The notes beneath the pieces were generated by a model that ran no database searches, was not told where the DNA came from, and saw only the letters and a program-made list of their open reading frames with translations. Both the position numbers and the translations under genes were made by a program. A stretch of DNA of 64,000 bases from Serripes groenlandicus (taxonomy: Eukaryota > Mollusca > Bivalvia > Cardiida > Cardiidae): the NCBI GenBank assembly GCA_031761405.1, contig JASEVX010000117.1, forward strand, positions 543,768 through 607,767, read 5' to 3'. Numbering within the stretch: the first letter of the stretch is position 1; every line of letters begins with the position of its first letter. Of the stretch, positions 22,117-33,119 are shown in pieces.

Positions 22117-22235
22117 GGATATGTTTCAATCAACGAATCAATAAAATGTTCCTCTGACATGATTGCTAGCTGTTTCTAAAATGAAGCACAATTATAAGAA
22201 AACAATCGTTTTTATACCTCTACATTGTCATTCAA
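22117..22235 (-). promoter_or_regulatory. Inverted copy of the Polinton zinc-finger gene promoter and start
   Basis: On the minus strand these 119 bp match 25822-25947 almost exactly, including the TATAAAAAC box and the start ATG at 22160. This copy lacks the 7-base insertion that breaks the frame at 25906. The similarity stops after about 15 codons, where unrelated sequence begins. Confidence 0.8.
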
Positions 22236-22343
22236 GTTTTACAATACACTGGTCCAGGGTGACTGGTCATTCCATGTATTGAACACACGTCATTACCATG
22301 TAATTCATACTGCCAGGTTATGAACATATATATACTCCAGATC

Positions 22344-22440
22344 GTTCAACGTCATGGGGCAAGGTTTGTTACCAACAACTACAGAGATGTAACATCCATA
22401 CTACAAATAATACCCTGGCTGGTAGATAATTGCAGATAGA
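22344..22440 (+). pseudogene. Fragment of a LINE reverse transcriptase C-terminal region
   Basis: One frame reads HGARFVTNNYRDVTSILQ, resembling the segment after the RT domain in CR1-like LINEs. The fragment is short and has no intact ends, so clade and strand history are guesses. Confidence 0.4.
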
Positions 22441-22571
22441 CGTCGCAACCACAGACGTCTGCTTTTGTTCAAGACCAAGGATCGTCTTATTCACACAAGT
22501 AAAAACATTGCTGCAAAAAGTTTTCCGAAATCATTTAACAGTTGGATAGATGAGAATCAAATAGAAGAAAA

Positions 22572-22739
22572 ATGACTGAACGTTTCGTGTTTATTCAAGA
22601 CAACGACAGCATCGACATTTATAAAGACAATACACCGTGCAAGTTTAAAGTACAATTAAGAGTCCCATCGAATTTTGAAGGTTATTAGAAAGTGGCTTTA
22701 TGTGAAATTAGTTTACAAAGAAACAGAAAAGTCAAGAAG
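22572..22739 (+). pseudogene. N-terminal fragment of a Polinton-type structural gene
   Basis: ATG at 22572 opens MTERFVFIQDNDSIDIYKDN, followed by a strand-like segment, an in-frame TAG, then KVALCEIS. This N-terminal pattern is common in a late gene of Polinton/Maverick elements; its role is not known to me. A pearl-like element cuts the gene at 22741. Confidence 0.5.
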
Positions 22740-22740
22740 A

Positions 22741-23996
22741 AACAAGAGGCCCAAGAGGGCCAGTATCGCTCCACGGCCATAAGGCAAAAATAAAATCTCC
22801 AAACAGCCCTGCCCCCTGGTGGCTATTTTTTTTTACCAACCACCATGGCTTAAAGGAATGTTTCTGTAAAATTATTTGAAAATCGGCCTGACACTTTCGG
22901 AGGTGAGGATATTTTAAGTTTTTACTATAGCCATATAAGGCAAAATAGCCCCACCCCCTGGCAGCCATATTTTTCAACCAATCAACATGGCTTGAAGGAA
23001 TCTGATAGAGGGTAAGCCTAGAAATATTTCTACAAAATTATTTGAATATCAGCCAAACACTTTCGGAGGAGAAGATTTTTTAAGTTTTCACTTTGTTCAT
23101 ATAAGGCAAAATAGCCCCACCCTCTGGCTGCCATGTTTTTCGATCAATCAACATGGCTTGAAGGAATCTGATAGAGGGTCACCCAATGAACATTTCTACA
23201 AAATTATTTGAAAATCGGCTGAACACTTTCGGAGAAGAAGATTTTTTAAGTTTTCACTATAGCTATATAAGGCAAAACAGCCCCGCCCCCTGGCGGCCAT
23301 GTTTTTCAACCAATCAACATTTCTTGAAGGAATCTAATAAAGGGTCACCCAAGGAACATTTCTACAAAATTATTTGAAAATCGGCCTGACACTTTTGGAG
23401 AAGAAGATTTTTTAAGTTTTCTCTTTAGCCATATAGGCAAAATAGCCCCGCCCTGTGACGGCCATGTTTTTTTACCAATCAACATGGCTTGAAGGAATCT
23501 GATTGAGGGTCACCCATGGAACATTTCTACAAAAAAAAATGAAAATCTGCTGAACACTTTTGGAGAAGAAGATTTTTTAAGTTTTCACTATTGCAATATA
23601 AGGCAAAATAGCCCCGCCCCCCTGGCGGCCATGTTTTTCAACCAATCAACATTTCTTGAAGGAATCTAATAAAGAGTCACCCAAGGAACATTTCTACAAA
23701 ATTATTTGAAAATCGGCCTGACACTTTTGGAGAAGAAGATTTTTTAAGTTCTCACTATTTTTTTCTTTCGGTTGCCATGGAAACCAGTATTTCGAATGGA
23801 TCAGAAAAATTTGAAGGAATTTAGTAGAGGACATTGAGAGGATGCTTCCCATGAAGTTTCAACCAAATTGGCCAAGTGGTTAGGGAGAAGAAGTCATTTA
23901 AAGGAAAAGGTTTACGCACGCACGCACGCACGAACGCACGACGGACAATTCGCCATGACATAAGCTCGACTGGCTTTCAGCCAGTGGAGCTAAAAA
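22741..23996 (+). mobile_element. Pearl-like element with about 155-170-bp core repeats
   Basis: The head is AACAAGAGGCCCAAGAGGGC. The core has about six units containing CCATATAAGGCAAAATAGCC, TTGAAGGAATCTGATAGAGG and ACTTTCGGAG. Then comes an (ACGC)n microsatellite (about 23920-23945). The tail is a hairpin CTCGACTGGC..GCCAGTGGAG, then CTAAAAAT. This fits bivalve pearl/Helitron-like elements. It interrupts the Polinton remnant. Confidence 0.75.
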
Positions 23997-24040
23997 TCGG
24001 ATAATACTTTATTCATTTATTCAAATATATCCAAATAAAG

Positions 24041-24422
24041 TGTAACGAATATGCAAATTAGCATCACCGGTTCGAAGTGATGGTCTTTGGGTTAAATATA
24101 TAAGACAAGTGGACCCCTTCAGGGTTGAGTATACTTTTCGCTGAAGGGATCTTCTGCGTCTTTAGCCAGGCACGTTACATTGGTGGCAGCGGTGGGATAA
24201 AGACAACTGCCATATCGGAGTTGCCTTACCCATGGGTTTCCCAGGCCAAGACTCGGGACGAGTCTTCTCGGAGTGGGAAGTATTGTAACGAATATGCAAA
24301 TTAGCATCACCGGTTCGAAGTGATGGTCTTTGGGTTAAATATATAAGACAAGTGGACCCCTTCAGGGTTGAGTATACTTTTCGCTGAAGGGATCTTCTGC
24401 GTCTTTAGCCCGGCACGTTACA
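24041..24422 (+). mobile_element. TRIM: complete miniature LTR retrotransposon
   Basis: Two 139-bp LTRs (24041-24179 and 24284-24422) that differ at one seen base. Both begin TGTAACG and end CGTTACA. Between them are 104 bp. A primer-binding site TGGTGGCAGCGGTGGGAT sits one base after LTR1; it is complementary to what I recall as the 3' end of animal tRNA-Leu. A purine-rich GGAGTGGGAAG lies just before LTR2. The flanks are AAAG on both sides, a likely 4-bp target duplication. Each LTR has a TATA-like AAATATATAAG. There is no coding region. Confidence 0.85.
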
Positions 24423-24690
24423 AAAGTATTGTGAAAAGTGGCGAGTATGCTCTCCTTAGAGGAATTAATCAGAGTGCTTCATATGAGTGGCAATACATTT
24501 TTTAAAACACATTTTAGCTTAAAAATCTGAATTTCAAGAAATAGAATTTATTATAAAAACTAGTGATGATGAATTGGCTTCATTTTGAGCCTCGCCAGTA
24601 TTCCTAACGCTCAATTTCAAGCGTCATCCATTTTTTTGAGTTATGAGTCAATTTAATTTATATATTCCTGATCCTCAAAAAAGGATCAGA

Positions 24691-25046
24691 ACCAAGTAGG
24701 AGGAGGAGCTGTTTTACCTAACAATATAGATTCCAGTGCTTGTACTGTATCTGTTAAATCAGTGTCGCCGGCGGAGCAAACCGTGAACCAAGCTAAAAGT
24801 GAGCTGAAAAGAGATGGTATAATTATAAAAGAGACTACTAACATTGTCCATAAAGGAATTAATCGTCACAAGCTGAAAAAGAAAGCAACAAAAACGAAAC
24901 GTAATACGGCAGCAGCAAACAAAAAACTGAAACGAAAAACGGCAGCAGCAAATAAAAAAGTGAAACAAAATTTGAAAAAAAGTGAATACAAAAATCAGAC
25001 AAAAATCAGACAGAAAAACAAAAACAAAATAAATTCAACCACAAAT
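24691..25046 (+). pseudogene. Lysine-rich small protein of the Polinton block
   Basis: An open frame with a Gly-rich start (QVGGGAVLPNN) and a very basic C-terminal half (KKKATKTKRNTAAANKKLKR), ending at 25046. It has no clear ATG; 24762 is GTG. A basic protein just before the minor-capsid-like gene is common in these elements and could be a core or scaffold protein. That role is inferred from position and charge only. Confidence 0.45.
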
Positions 25047-25111
25047 TAAGACAACACCTTTCAAGTTTTTCCGAAGGCGTGCCTGATAACTTACTCTTGT
25101 TTTAATAATCG

Positions 25112-25775
25112 TCAACACAAGTAGCTGTAAACGAGATTTATTATCAAGAGATTCGACCCTTATCACGGGTGTCAGATGACACACCTACTGAGTTTCGAAT
25201 CAGTGGACAAAATTCTATGGATTATCTCGACTTGGAAGTAACACAGTCATATGTAAAACTCAAAGTTACGAATCCAGATGGAAGTGATATAACTGTCAAT
25301 TTGCTACTACAGTCTTTATTTTCAGCGTCAGAGGTATCATTACAAAACAAAGTTGTTATGACATGTAATTATAATCCATATCGTGCAATGATTCATACGC
25401 TCCTTAATTATGGACAAGATGTTATTTCAGCTCATTTGACATCACAGTTATTTATTAAAGACGATACAGATTTTCCTGATGATTGTGACGCCGAAATTAA
25501 AAATGATGGTTTATTTTTAAGTTCTAAGTTTATTGCTGGATCTAAAACAATTGATCTTCAAGGACCCATTTATCATACTTTATTTTTCTACAAAGAGATA
25601 CTTATTGAACCAAGTAGATGTTAAGCTAAAATTATATCGCAGCTCTCCGGCATTTTGTCTTTCATCAGGCAACGCTTCTTCGAACTATAAAATACAAATT
25701 ATAGATATATACTTAGAAGAGAAAAAAATAAGAGTTAATCCGGCTCTCGAGAAAACAAAGACCATTGAAAAGTAA
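25112..25775 (+). pseudogene. Polinton minor-capsid/penton-like gene, frameshifted
   Basis: The frame has FRISGQNSMDYLDLEVTQSY, then a strand-rich region with LLQSLFSASEVSLQNKVV. This matches the family annotated in many invertebrates as F54H12.2-like, now seen as the jelly-roll minor capsid (penton) protein of Polintons. A 1-base shift at about 25590 moves the frame; the remainder runs to 25775. At about 220 codons it is roughly half the usual length, so the C-terminal half is lost as well. Confidence 0.75.
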
Positions 25776-25814
25776 ATGGATTGTGTATGACGTATAATAT
25801 GTTTGCGTGCAGAT

Positions 25815-25896
25815 TTTGAAATTGAATGACAATGTAGAGGTATAAAAACGATTGTTTTCTTATAATTGTGCTTCATTTTAGAAACAGCTAGCAATC
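25815..25896 (+). promoter_or_regulatory. TATA-type promoter of the zinc-finger gene
   Basis: TATAAAAACG at 25841 is followed 55 bp later by an ATG at 25897. CTTCATTTTAG before the ATG could also act as a splice acceptor. The whole segment is present a second time, inverted, at 22117-22235, which supports it as a conserved unit. Confidence 0.55.
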
Positions 25897-26250
25897 ATGT
25901 CAGAGGGCTGAGAAACATTTTATTGATTCGTTGATTGAAACATATCCTGATGAAAGTGAAGAATTAAAAGAACAAATTCGGACATTGAAAAGAAAACTTG
26001 ATGATGATAATATTGAAGAATATACCAAAAATAAAGATTTAAAAACTGGACATAAATGTGATATTTGTTGGAAACAATTTAGTTGGAAAAAAACCTTAGC
26101 GAGACATGTTTTATCTCATAGTTAATTTTTCGAGTGAACGTTTTGTGACAGAAAATTTAAAAGAAAAGATTTTTTGAAAAAACATGAATCTAGAAATCAT
26201 TTTCAAACCGGAGGAAGAGCTGCGTCTACTTTTTCACAATGAAACTATAC
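25897..26250 (+). pseudogene. Polinton-associated C2H2 zinc-finger protein, broken
   Basis: The ATG at 25897 is followed by a 7-base insertion that shifts the frame; the frame resumes at about 25913. An acidic coiled segment (about 25931-26010) precedes a classical finger, C-x2-C-x12-H-x3-H, at about 26056-26116. After a TAA (26123) comes a second finger in the same frame whose first Cys codon is a TGA (26135). It is probably a DNA-binding regulator of the element. A different frame is open at 26184-26537, which may be the shifted C-terminal part. Confidence 0.6.
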
Positions 26251-26719
26251 AACCTTTGAATGGAAACGATCATGGCAATGAAGGTCCATCACCATCTACC
26301 AACGCTGTTGGTGTGTTAAGAGACTCGAGAAACCATACAATGAACTATTCAGTGGATCATCATTATTTTAGACCAATTTGTGTTCTTTCGAGTGATATTT
26401 TCGAACCATCCACATCTCTTAACACTGAAACAACATCAAGGGATCCTGAAACAAACCAAACTAGAATTGTTTTGACAAAAACATATGTCTCCCCCTCAAA
26501 TATCTGTCAAAATCTCTCAAAACATTCCAACCTATAAAGCAGACAAACAAAAATTTGACCAAGTTGGACAGTACTCAATTTTTAATTACTAATGTTTTGT
26601 CTTGACCTGGTACAAAGTGGACATGATTTCAAATGGTTTACAGAAACACATATTTTTACTGCAGCTGTAACATTCAAGACTGAAGTATTCTTCAAAACAA
26701 CAACTGTTGCTAAACATAA

Positions 26720-28613
26720 GCAAGCCGTCTTGGAGATATTGAGTGGACAGGAAATAAAGCCTAAAACCTTTGAGCTTCAAGCGTGACCTTGACCTTGAAC
26801 CGGTATGGTCGAGACGCGGGTTCTGCACGTCGCCTTGATGAGGTGAACATGTGACCCAAGTTTCATGAAAATTCTTTAAGCTGTTTTGGAGATATGGAGC
26901 GGCACAAAATAAAGCCTCAAACCTTTGACCTTCAAGCGTGACCTTGACCTTGACCCAGTATGTTCGAGACGCGGGTTCTGCACGTCGCCTTGATGAGGTG
27001 AACATGTGACCCAAGTTTCATGAAAATCCTTTAAGGAGATATGGAGCAGACACAAAATAAATGCTCAAACATTTGACTTTCAAGCGTGACCTTGACCTTG
27101 ACCCAGTATGGTCGAGACGCGGGTTCTGCACGTCGCCTTGACGAGGTGAACATCGAACCCAAGTTTCATGAAAATCCTTCAAGCCGTCTTGGAGATATTG
27201 AGTGGACACGAAATAAAGCCTAAAACCTTTGACCTTCAAGCGTGACCTTGACCTTGAACCGGTATGGTCGAGTCGCGGGTTCTGCACGTCGCCTTGATGA
27301 GGTGAACATGTGACCCACGTATCATGAAAATCCTTTAAGGAGATATGGAGTGGACACAAAATAAAGCCTCAAACCTTTGACCTTCAAGCGTGACCTTGAC
27401 CCAGTATGGTCGAGACGTGGGTTCTGCACGTCGCCTTGATGAGGTGAACATCTGACCCAAGTTTCATGAAAATACTTCAAACCGTCTTGGAGATATGGAG
27501 TTGACACAAAATAAAGCCTCAAACCTTTGACCTTCAAACGTGACCTTGACCTTGACCCGGTATGGTCGAGACGCGGGTTATGCACGTCGCCTTGATGAGG
27601 TGAACATGTGACCCAAGTTTCATGAAAATCTTTCAAGCCGTCTTGGAGATATGGAGCGGACACGAAATAAAGCCTCAAACCTTTGACCTTCAAGCGTGAC
27701 CTTGACCTTGACCCTATATTGTCGAGACACGGGTTCTGCACGTCGCCTTGATGAGGTGAACATGTGACCAAAGTTTCATTAAAATCCTTCAAGCCGTCTG
27801 GGAGATATGGAGCTGACACAAAATAAAGCCTCAAACCTTTGACCTTCAAGCGTGACCTTGATATTGACCCTATATTGTCGAGACGCAAGTTCTGCACGTC
27901 ACCTTGATGAGGTGAACATGTGACCCAAGTTTCATGAAAATCCTTCAAGCCGTCTGGGAGATATGGAGCGGACACGAAATAAAGCCTCAAACCTTTGACC
28001 TTCAAGCGTGACCTTGACATTGACCCTATATTGTCGAGACGCGGGTTCTGCACGTCGCCTTGATGAGGTGAACATGTGACCCAAGTTTCATGAAAATCCT
28101 TCAAGCCGTCTCGGAGATATGGAGCGGACACGAAATAAAGCCTCAAACCTTTGACCTTCAAGCGTGACCTTGACCTTGACCCTATATTGTCGAGACGCAG
28201 GTTCTGCACGTCGCCTTGATAAGGTGAACATGTGACCTAAGTTTCATGAAAATCCTTCAAGCCGTCTCGGAGATATGGAGCGGACACGAAATAAAGCCTC
28301 AAACCTTTGACCTTCAAGCGTGACCTTGACCTTGACCCTATATTGTCGAGACGCGGGTTCTGCACGTCGCCTTGATGAGGTGAACATGTGACCCAAGTTT
28401 CATGAGAATCCTTTAAGCTGTCTGGGAGATATGGAGCGGACACGAAATAAAGCCTCAAACCTTTGACCTTCAAGCGTGACTTTGACCTTGACCCTATATT
28501 GTCGAGACGCGGGTTCTGCACGTCGCCTTGATGAGGTGAACATGTGACCCAAGTTTCATGAAAATCCTTCAAGCCGTCTGGGAGATATGGATCGAACAAG
28601 ATTTTAGGGACGA

Positions 28614-28660
<47 letters not shown>

Positions 28661-28709
28661 TCAAGGACAAAAACAATATATCTCCCCTGTATACAGGGGG
28701 AGACATAAT
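26720..28709 (+). mobile_element. Pearl-like element with 156-bp core repeats
   Basis: About twelve units, mostly exactly 156 bp, with CAAGCGTGACCTTGACCTTG, GGTTCTGCACGTCGCCTTGA and GGAGATATGGAGCGGACACG. A (CAGA)n run follows at 28615-28660, and the tail is the hairpin TCTCCCCTGTATACAGGGGG. Because 156 is a multiple of 3 and the unit has no stop on the minus strand, it yields long minus-strand frames (for example 27322-28209) that are not genes. Confidence 0.8.
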
Positions 28710-28710
28710 G

Positions 28711-31434
28711 ATGGAACATGATTATGCACGACCATTATCAAATCTATCGAACGACGTTTTAAATCACCACAATTATCCAATTAACACCGCTCTAAATCGA
28801 TCGATTCAGGACTTTGAAATTCTACCAAATACAAATGAACAATATAACATGTTGGTTTTTTTTCGCAAATGTGAAAAAAGAAGTTCGAAATATTTTACAT
28901 GATCAAATGAGAAACAACGGAATAAAGTGGTATCTGTCCATACAAGTAAAACATGAGAAAGACTCGCATAAGGAAAAAACATCAAAGCCTCATTTTAGAA
29001 TCAAAACATATGCTTCATGAACATTAACACTTTCGATGAACAGGAGTTAAATGAAAGTTTTCAAAAGATGTTTGAAAGTTTAAACATATGAAAAATACGT
29101 AAGAGATAGTTCGGGCTGGGTGTTGAAATACTGTTATTTTATTCCCCGTTAACTGGACCGAGTTTTATTGAATAACCTATAGATTTAAGACGTTTACAAA
29201 GTATTTTTAAACATAAGAAATATAGATCAAAAGTACTTTCTCTGGAGTTGTTTAGCTTACATACATGCCTTAGAATCAACTCTGGTAAGCGACTACATAT
29301 CTTTTGAAAATGGATTAGAAAAAAGAAAGGTATTACATATCCAGTTTCGATTAGTCAGATCAATACCTTTGAAAAACAAAACCCTTCTATATCAGTAAAT
29401 GTATTTACATATGAAGAGTCTGACATTTTATCATTAAAAATTACAAAGCAAAAATCAAGACAATATCACATAAATGTATTACTTATACAATCAGAACATA
29501 ATTCACAGTATTGCCTCATTAAACATATCAATAACTTTTTGAGTTTAAAAGAAAATGTAAGTCTAGTTTATACTATTGTCAATACTGCTTGCCAAAGGAG
29601 AAATTTTATTCTACCATTAAAAGTGAGCACATTTCAATAGCAGATTATGAACACGCCAAAAATATGTTTAAAACATGTGATCATAAAAACTTATAAGAAT
29701 ATTGCCTGTTATATGTTAAAGCAGACGTATTACTTTTAGCATCGGTTTTTAAACATTTTAGGAATACTGCATTAAAATGTTATAATCTTGATCCCTGACA
29801 TTTGTATACAAGTCCTGGACTCAGCTGGCAAGCAATGCTTAAAATGACCGGCGTAACTTTAGAACTTTTAACTGATATAGACCAGGTTTTGTTTATTGAA
29901 AATTCAATAAGAGGTGGCACAAGTCAGATATTAAATCGATACTACGAAGCAAAAAAATCCTTATTTGAAAGATTATGATTCTCTTAATGAAAATGCCTTT
30001 TTAGCCTATTACGATGTTAATAATCTCTATGGATTTGCGATGACAGAAAAATTAGCTAAAGGATTTTTCAGGTTTTTAGATTCTAAAAAAATAGAATCAT
30101 TCAATGTTTCGACAATATCAGAGGATAGTTCTAAGGGTTTTAATTTGGAAGCAGACTTAGAATACCCGGAACACTTACATGAAATTCATAATGAATTTCC
30201 ATGAGCTCCAGGGGAAAAGTTTATAGAAAATAATGAGCTTTCACCTTATGTTAAGAGGGTTCTAAAAGAAATACATGGAAAAGAATCCGACGACAAACTT
30301 CCATCTAGGGTAAAAGTTGAAAAGTTACTTACTACTTTAGAAAACAAACACAACTATACACTTCATTAAAATAATCTTCAGCTATATTTTCAACTTGGGA
30401 TAAAACTGAAAAGAATACATAGGATCTTAGAGTTTGAACAAGAAGCTTTCATGAAAAAATATGTATAATTCAATGCTCAGATGAGGCTAAATCTACGTTT
30501 AAGAAGAATTTCTACAAACTGATGAATAATTCCGTTTTTGGTAAGTAGATATTCAACTTAACAATGTATTTGTTTATGGAAATAATATTTATTATAAAAA
30601 TTGTATAGATTAATAAGAATTTCTTATTGTTATGAATAAAACTTGGTCTTACCTTATTTCAAATTATTTGTAATCTTCATATTAAGACATCACATGCTTT
30701 TTCTTCTTAATGCATTCCTTGTTCGATGTTTATGTATATAAATATCTTATACATTACTAAGAAGTTTCTTATCAAACCTTTTACACACTCTCATGTCAGG
30801 AAAAGACATGGCATGTGTGAGAAATCATCGCTCTGTAAAACTATGCCATACAGAGAAACGATTCAAGAAACTCTCTGCGAAACCAACTTACAAAGCACAC
30901 ATAATTTTTTCGGAAGAACTTGTTGGCGTGAAACTAAATAGATTAAAGGTTAAACTACAAAAAAAACAATCTAAATTGGTTTCTTTATTTTGGAAAAAAT
31001 CAAAACACATAATGTATTCATTTTACTATTTACATTTGAAAACATTATATGGTGATAAAGTTCACTTGCAAATGACAGACACCGATTCATTTCTGATCGA
31101 TTGTGAAACTAAAGATATATACTTATTCTCATTTGTATGATACTTCAGATTTTCCAAAAGATCATTTTCTCTATAGTGAAATTAAAAAAAAGGTTATGGG
31201 TAAAATGAAAAGTGAAACCAATGAACAATGTATCTCTGAATATTGTGGATTGAGATCGAAGATGAATTTAATTCGTAGTCATAATCATAAAATCTTCTGT
31301 GAAGAAATTCGCAAAGTTTCGATGAGTGCATTTTGCGATAGACGTTATATTTCACCATGTGGAGTTAAATCCCTTGTTAGAAAAACTAAAGAATATTTGT
31401 TTCCAATTTTTATCAATTATCATTGATAATTAAT
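28711..31434 (+). pseudogene. Protein-primed family B DNA polymerase of a Polinton, decayed
   Basis: Successive pieces in shifting frames follow the order of a Polinton polymerase. An N-terminal region (28711-29090) is followed by a segment around 29330-29640, then an exonuclease-side region with KADVLLLASVFKHF (29720). DVNNLYGFAM lies at 30013, KLMNNSVFG at 30520, YGDKVHLQMTDTDSF at 31050 (the catalytic DTDS), and a C-terminal SAFCDRRYI block follows at 31325. There are at least three frameshifts and four in-frame stops (for example 29696, 30202, 30367). It cannot be functional. The pre-insertion gene would be about 900-1000 codons. Confidence 0.8.
30541..30799 (+). other. Apparent spliceosomal intron inside the Polinton polymerase
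   Basis: GTAAGTAG at 30541 and a pyrimidine-rich stretch ending CTCTCATGTCAG at 30799 bound 259 bp of AT-rich, stop-filled sequence. The polymerase motif stops exactly at 30540 in phase 1 and resumes exactly at 30800 in the matching phase, with no residue lost. An insertion without splicing would be unlikely to leave such borders. Confidence 0.6.
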
Positions 31435-31473
31435 TATCATCATGTTTACTGAGGAAACGTCATCTTAAAAAGA

Positions 31474-33000
31474 AACAAGATGTGTTTGTGAAACACTGAT
31501 GCCCCCCAATGGCAACATCTAGGTCAAAGGTCAAGGTCGCCAGGTCAAAAATGTTGGTACTGACAGAAAGGTCATGTCACAAGGAATACACATGTGAAAT
31601 ATGGTAGCCGTACCTGTTATGGTTCAAAAGTAGTGGTCAAGGTTAAAGTTTTTTTCGAGAATGGCAACATCTAGGTCAAAGGTCAAGGTCGCAAGGTGAA
31701 AAATGTTGGTACTGACAGAAAGGTCATGTCACAAGGTATACACATGTGAAATATGGTAGCCTTACCTGTTATGGTTCAAAAGTAGTGGGGAAGGTTTAAA
31801 AAAAAATGAGAATGGCAACATCTAGGTCAAAGGTCAAGGTCGCAAGGTCAAAAATGTTGGTACTGACAGAAAGGTCATGTCACAAGGAATACACATGTGA
31901 AATATGGTAGCCGTATCTGTTATGGTTCAAAAGTAATGGCCAAGGTTAAAGTTTTTTTCGAGAATGGCAACATCTAGGTCAAAGGTCAAGGTCGCAAGGT
32001 CAAAAATGTTGGTACTGACAGAAAGGTCATGTCACAAGGAATACACATGTGAAATATGGTAGCCGTACCTGTTATGGATCAAAAGTAATGGCCAAGGTTA
32101 ACGTTTTTTTCGAGAATGGCAACATCTAGGTCAAAGGTGGTCAAGGTTGCAAGGTCAAAAATGTAGGTACTGACAGAAAGGTCATGTCACAAGGGATACA
32201 CATGTGAAATATGGTAGCCGTACCTGTTATGGTTCAAAAGTAATGGCCAAGGTTAAAGTTTTTTTCGAGAATGGCAACATCTAGGTCAAAGGTCAAGGTC
32301 GCAAGGTCAAACATTTTGGTACTGACAGAAAGGTAATGTCACAAGGAATACACATGTGAAATATGGTAGCCGTACCTGTTATGGTTCAAAAGTAGTGGTC
32401 AAGGTTAAAGTTTTTTTCGTGCAGACAGGCCAAAAACTACATCTAGGTCAAAGGTCAAGGTCGCAAGGTCAAAAATGTTGGTACTGACAGAAAGGTCATG
32501 TCACAAGGAATACACATGTGAAATATGGTAGCCGTACCTGTTATGGTGCAAAAGTAATGGCCAAGGTTAAAGGTTTTTTTGAGAATGGCAACATCTAGGT
32601 CAAAGGTCAAGGTCGCAAGGTCAAACATTTTGGTACTGACAGAAAGGTAATGTCACAAGGAATACACATGTGAAATATGGTAGCCGTACCTGTTATGGTT
32701 CAAAAGTAGTGGTCAAGGTTAAAGGTTTTTTCGTGCAGACAGGCCAAAAACTACATCTAGGTCAAAGGTCAAGGTAGCAAGGTCAAACATTTTGGTACTG
32801 ACAGAAAGGTCATGTCACAAGGAATACACATGTGAAATATGGTAGCCGTACCTGTTATGGTTCAAAAGCAGTGGTCAAGGTTAAAGTTTTTTTTGTGCAG
32901 ACAGACAGACAGACGTGCAGACCAACGTGCAGACATACAGACAGACAGACAGGCCAAAAATTATATGCCCCCCGAATCGGAGATTCCGGGGGGGCATAAA
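31474..33000 (+). mobile_element. Pearl-like element with about 150-bp core repeats and GGGGGCATA tail
   Basis: The head is AACAAGATGTGTTTGTGAAA. There are nine or ten units with CATCTAGGTCAAAGGTCAAG, GGTACTGACAGAAAGGTCAT and GTAGCCGTACCTGTTATGG. A CAGA-rich stretch (32895-32950) follows. The tail is the hairpin ATGCCCCCCG..CCGGGGGGGCAT plus AAAAA. It is inserted just after the polymerase remnant. Confidence 0.8.
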
Positions 33001-33090
33001 AAACTATAAAGAACATGTTGAATCAATTATGGAAAAGGGTGTATTATTACCATTGAGTATAAACGAAACTATTAGTTATTTCATAATATA
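33001..33090 (+). pseudogene. Short frame after the third pearl-like element, possibly Polinton
   Basis: KEHVESIMEKGVLLPLSINE runs to a stop at about 33090. It may belong to a further gene of the Polinton that began near 31450. I do not recognise it. Confidence 0.25.
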
Positions 33091-33119
33091 AAATTGAATT
33101 TCATATAAATTATTAATAA

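Noticed and set aside
26592..26786. 64-codon plus ORF as part of the Polinton polymerase
   Set aside because: It runs into the pearl repeat and has no motif I recognise; the start of the polymerase is clearer after 28711.
27018..28719. Long minus-strand ORFs of 113, 295 and 160 codons
   Set aside because: They arise because the 156-bp minisatellite unit is a multiple of three and lacks stops on that strand; the peptide is just the repeat.
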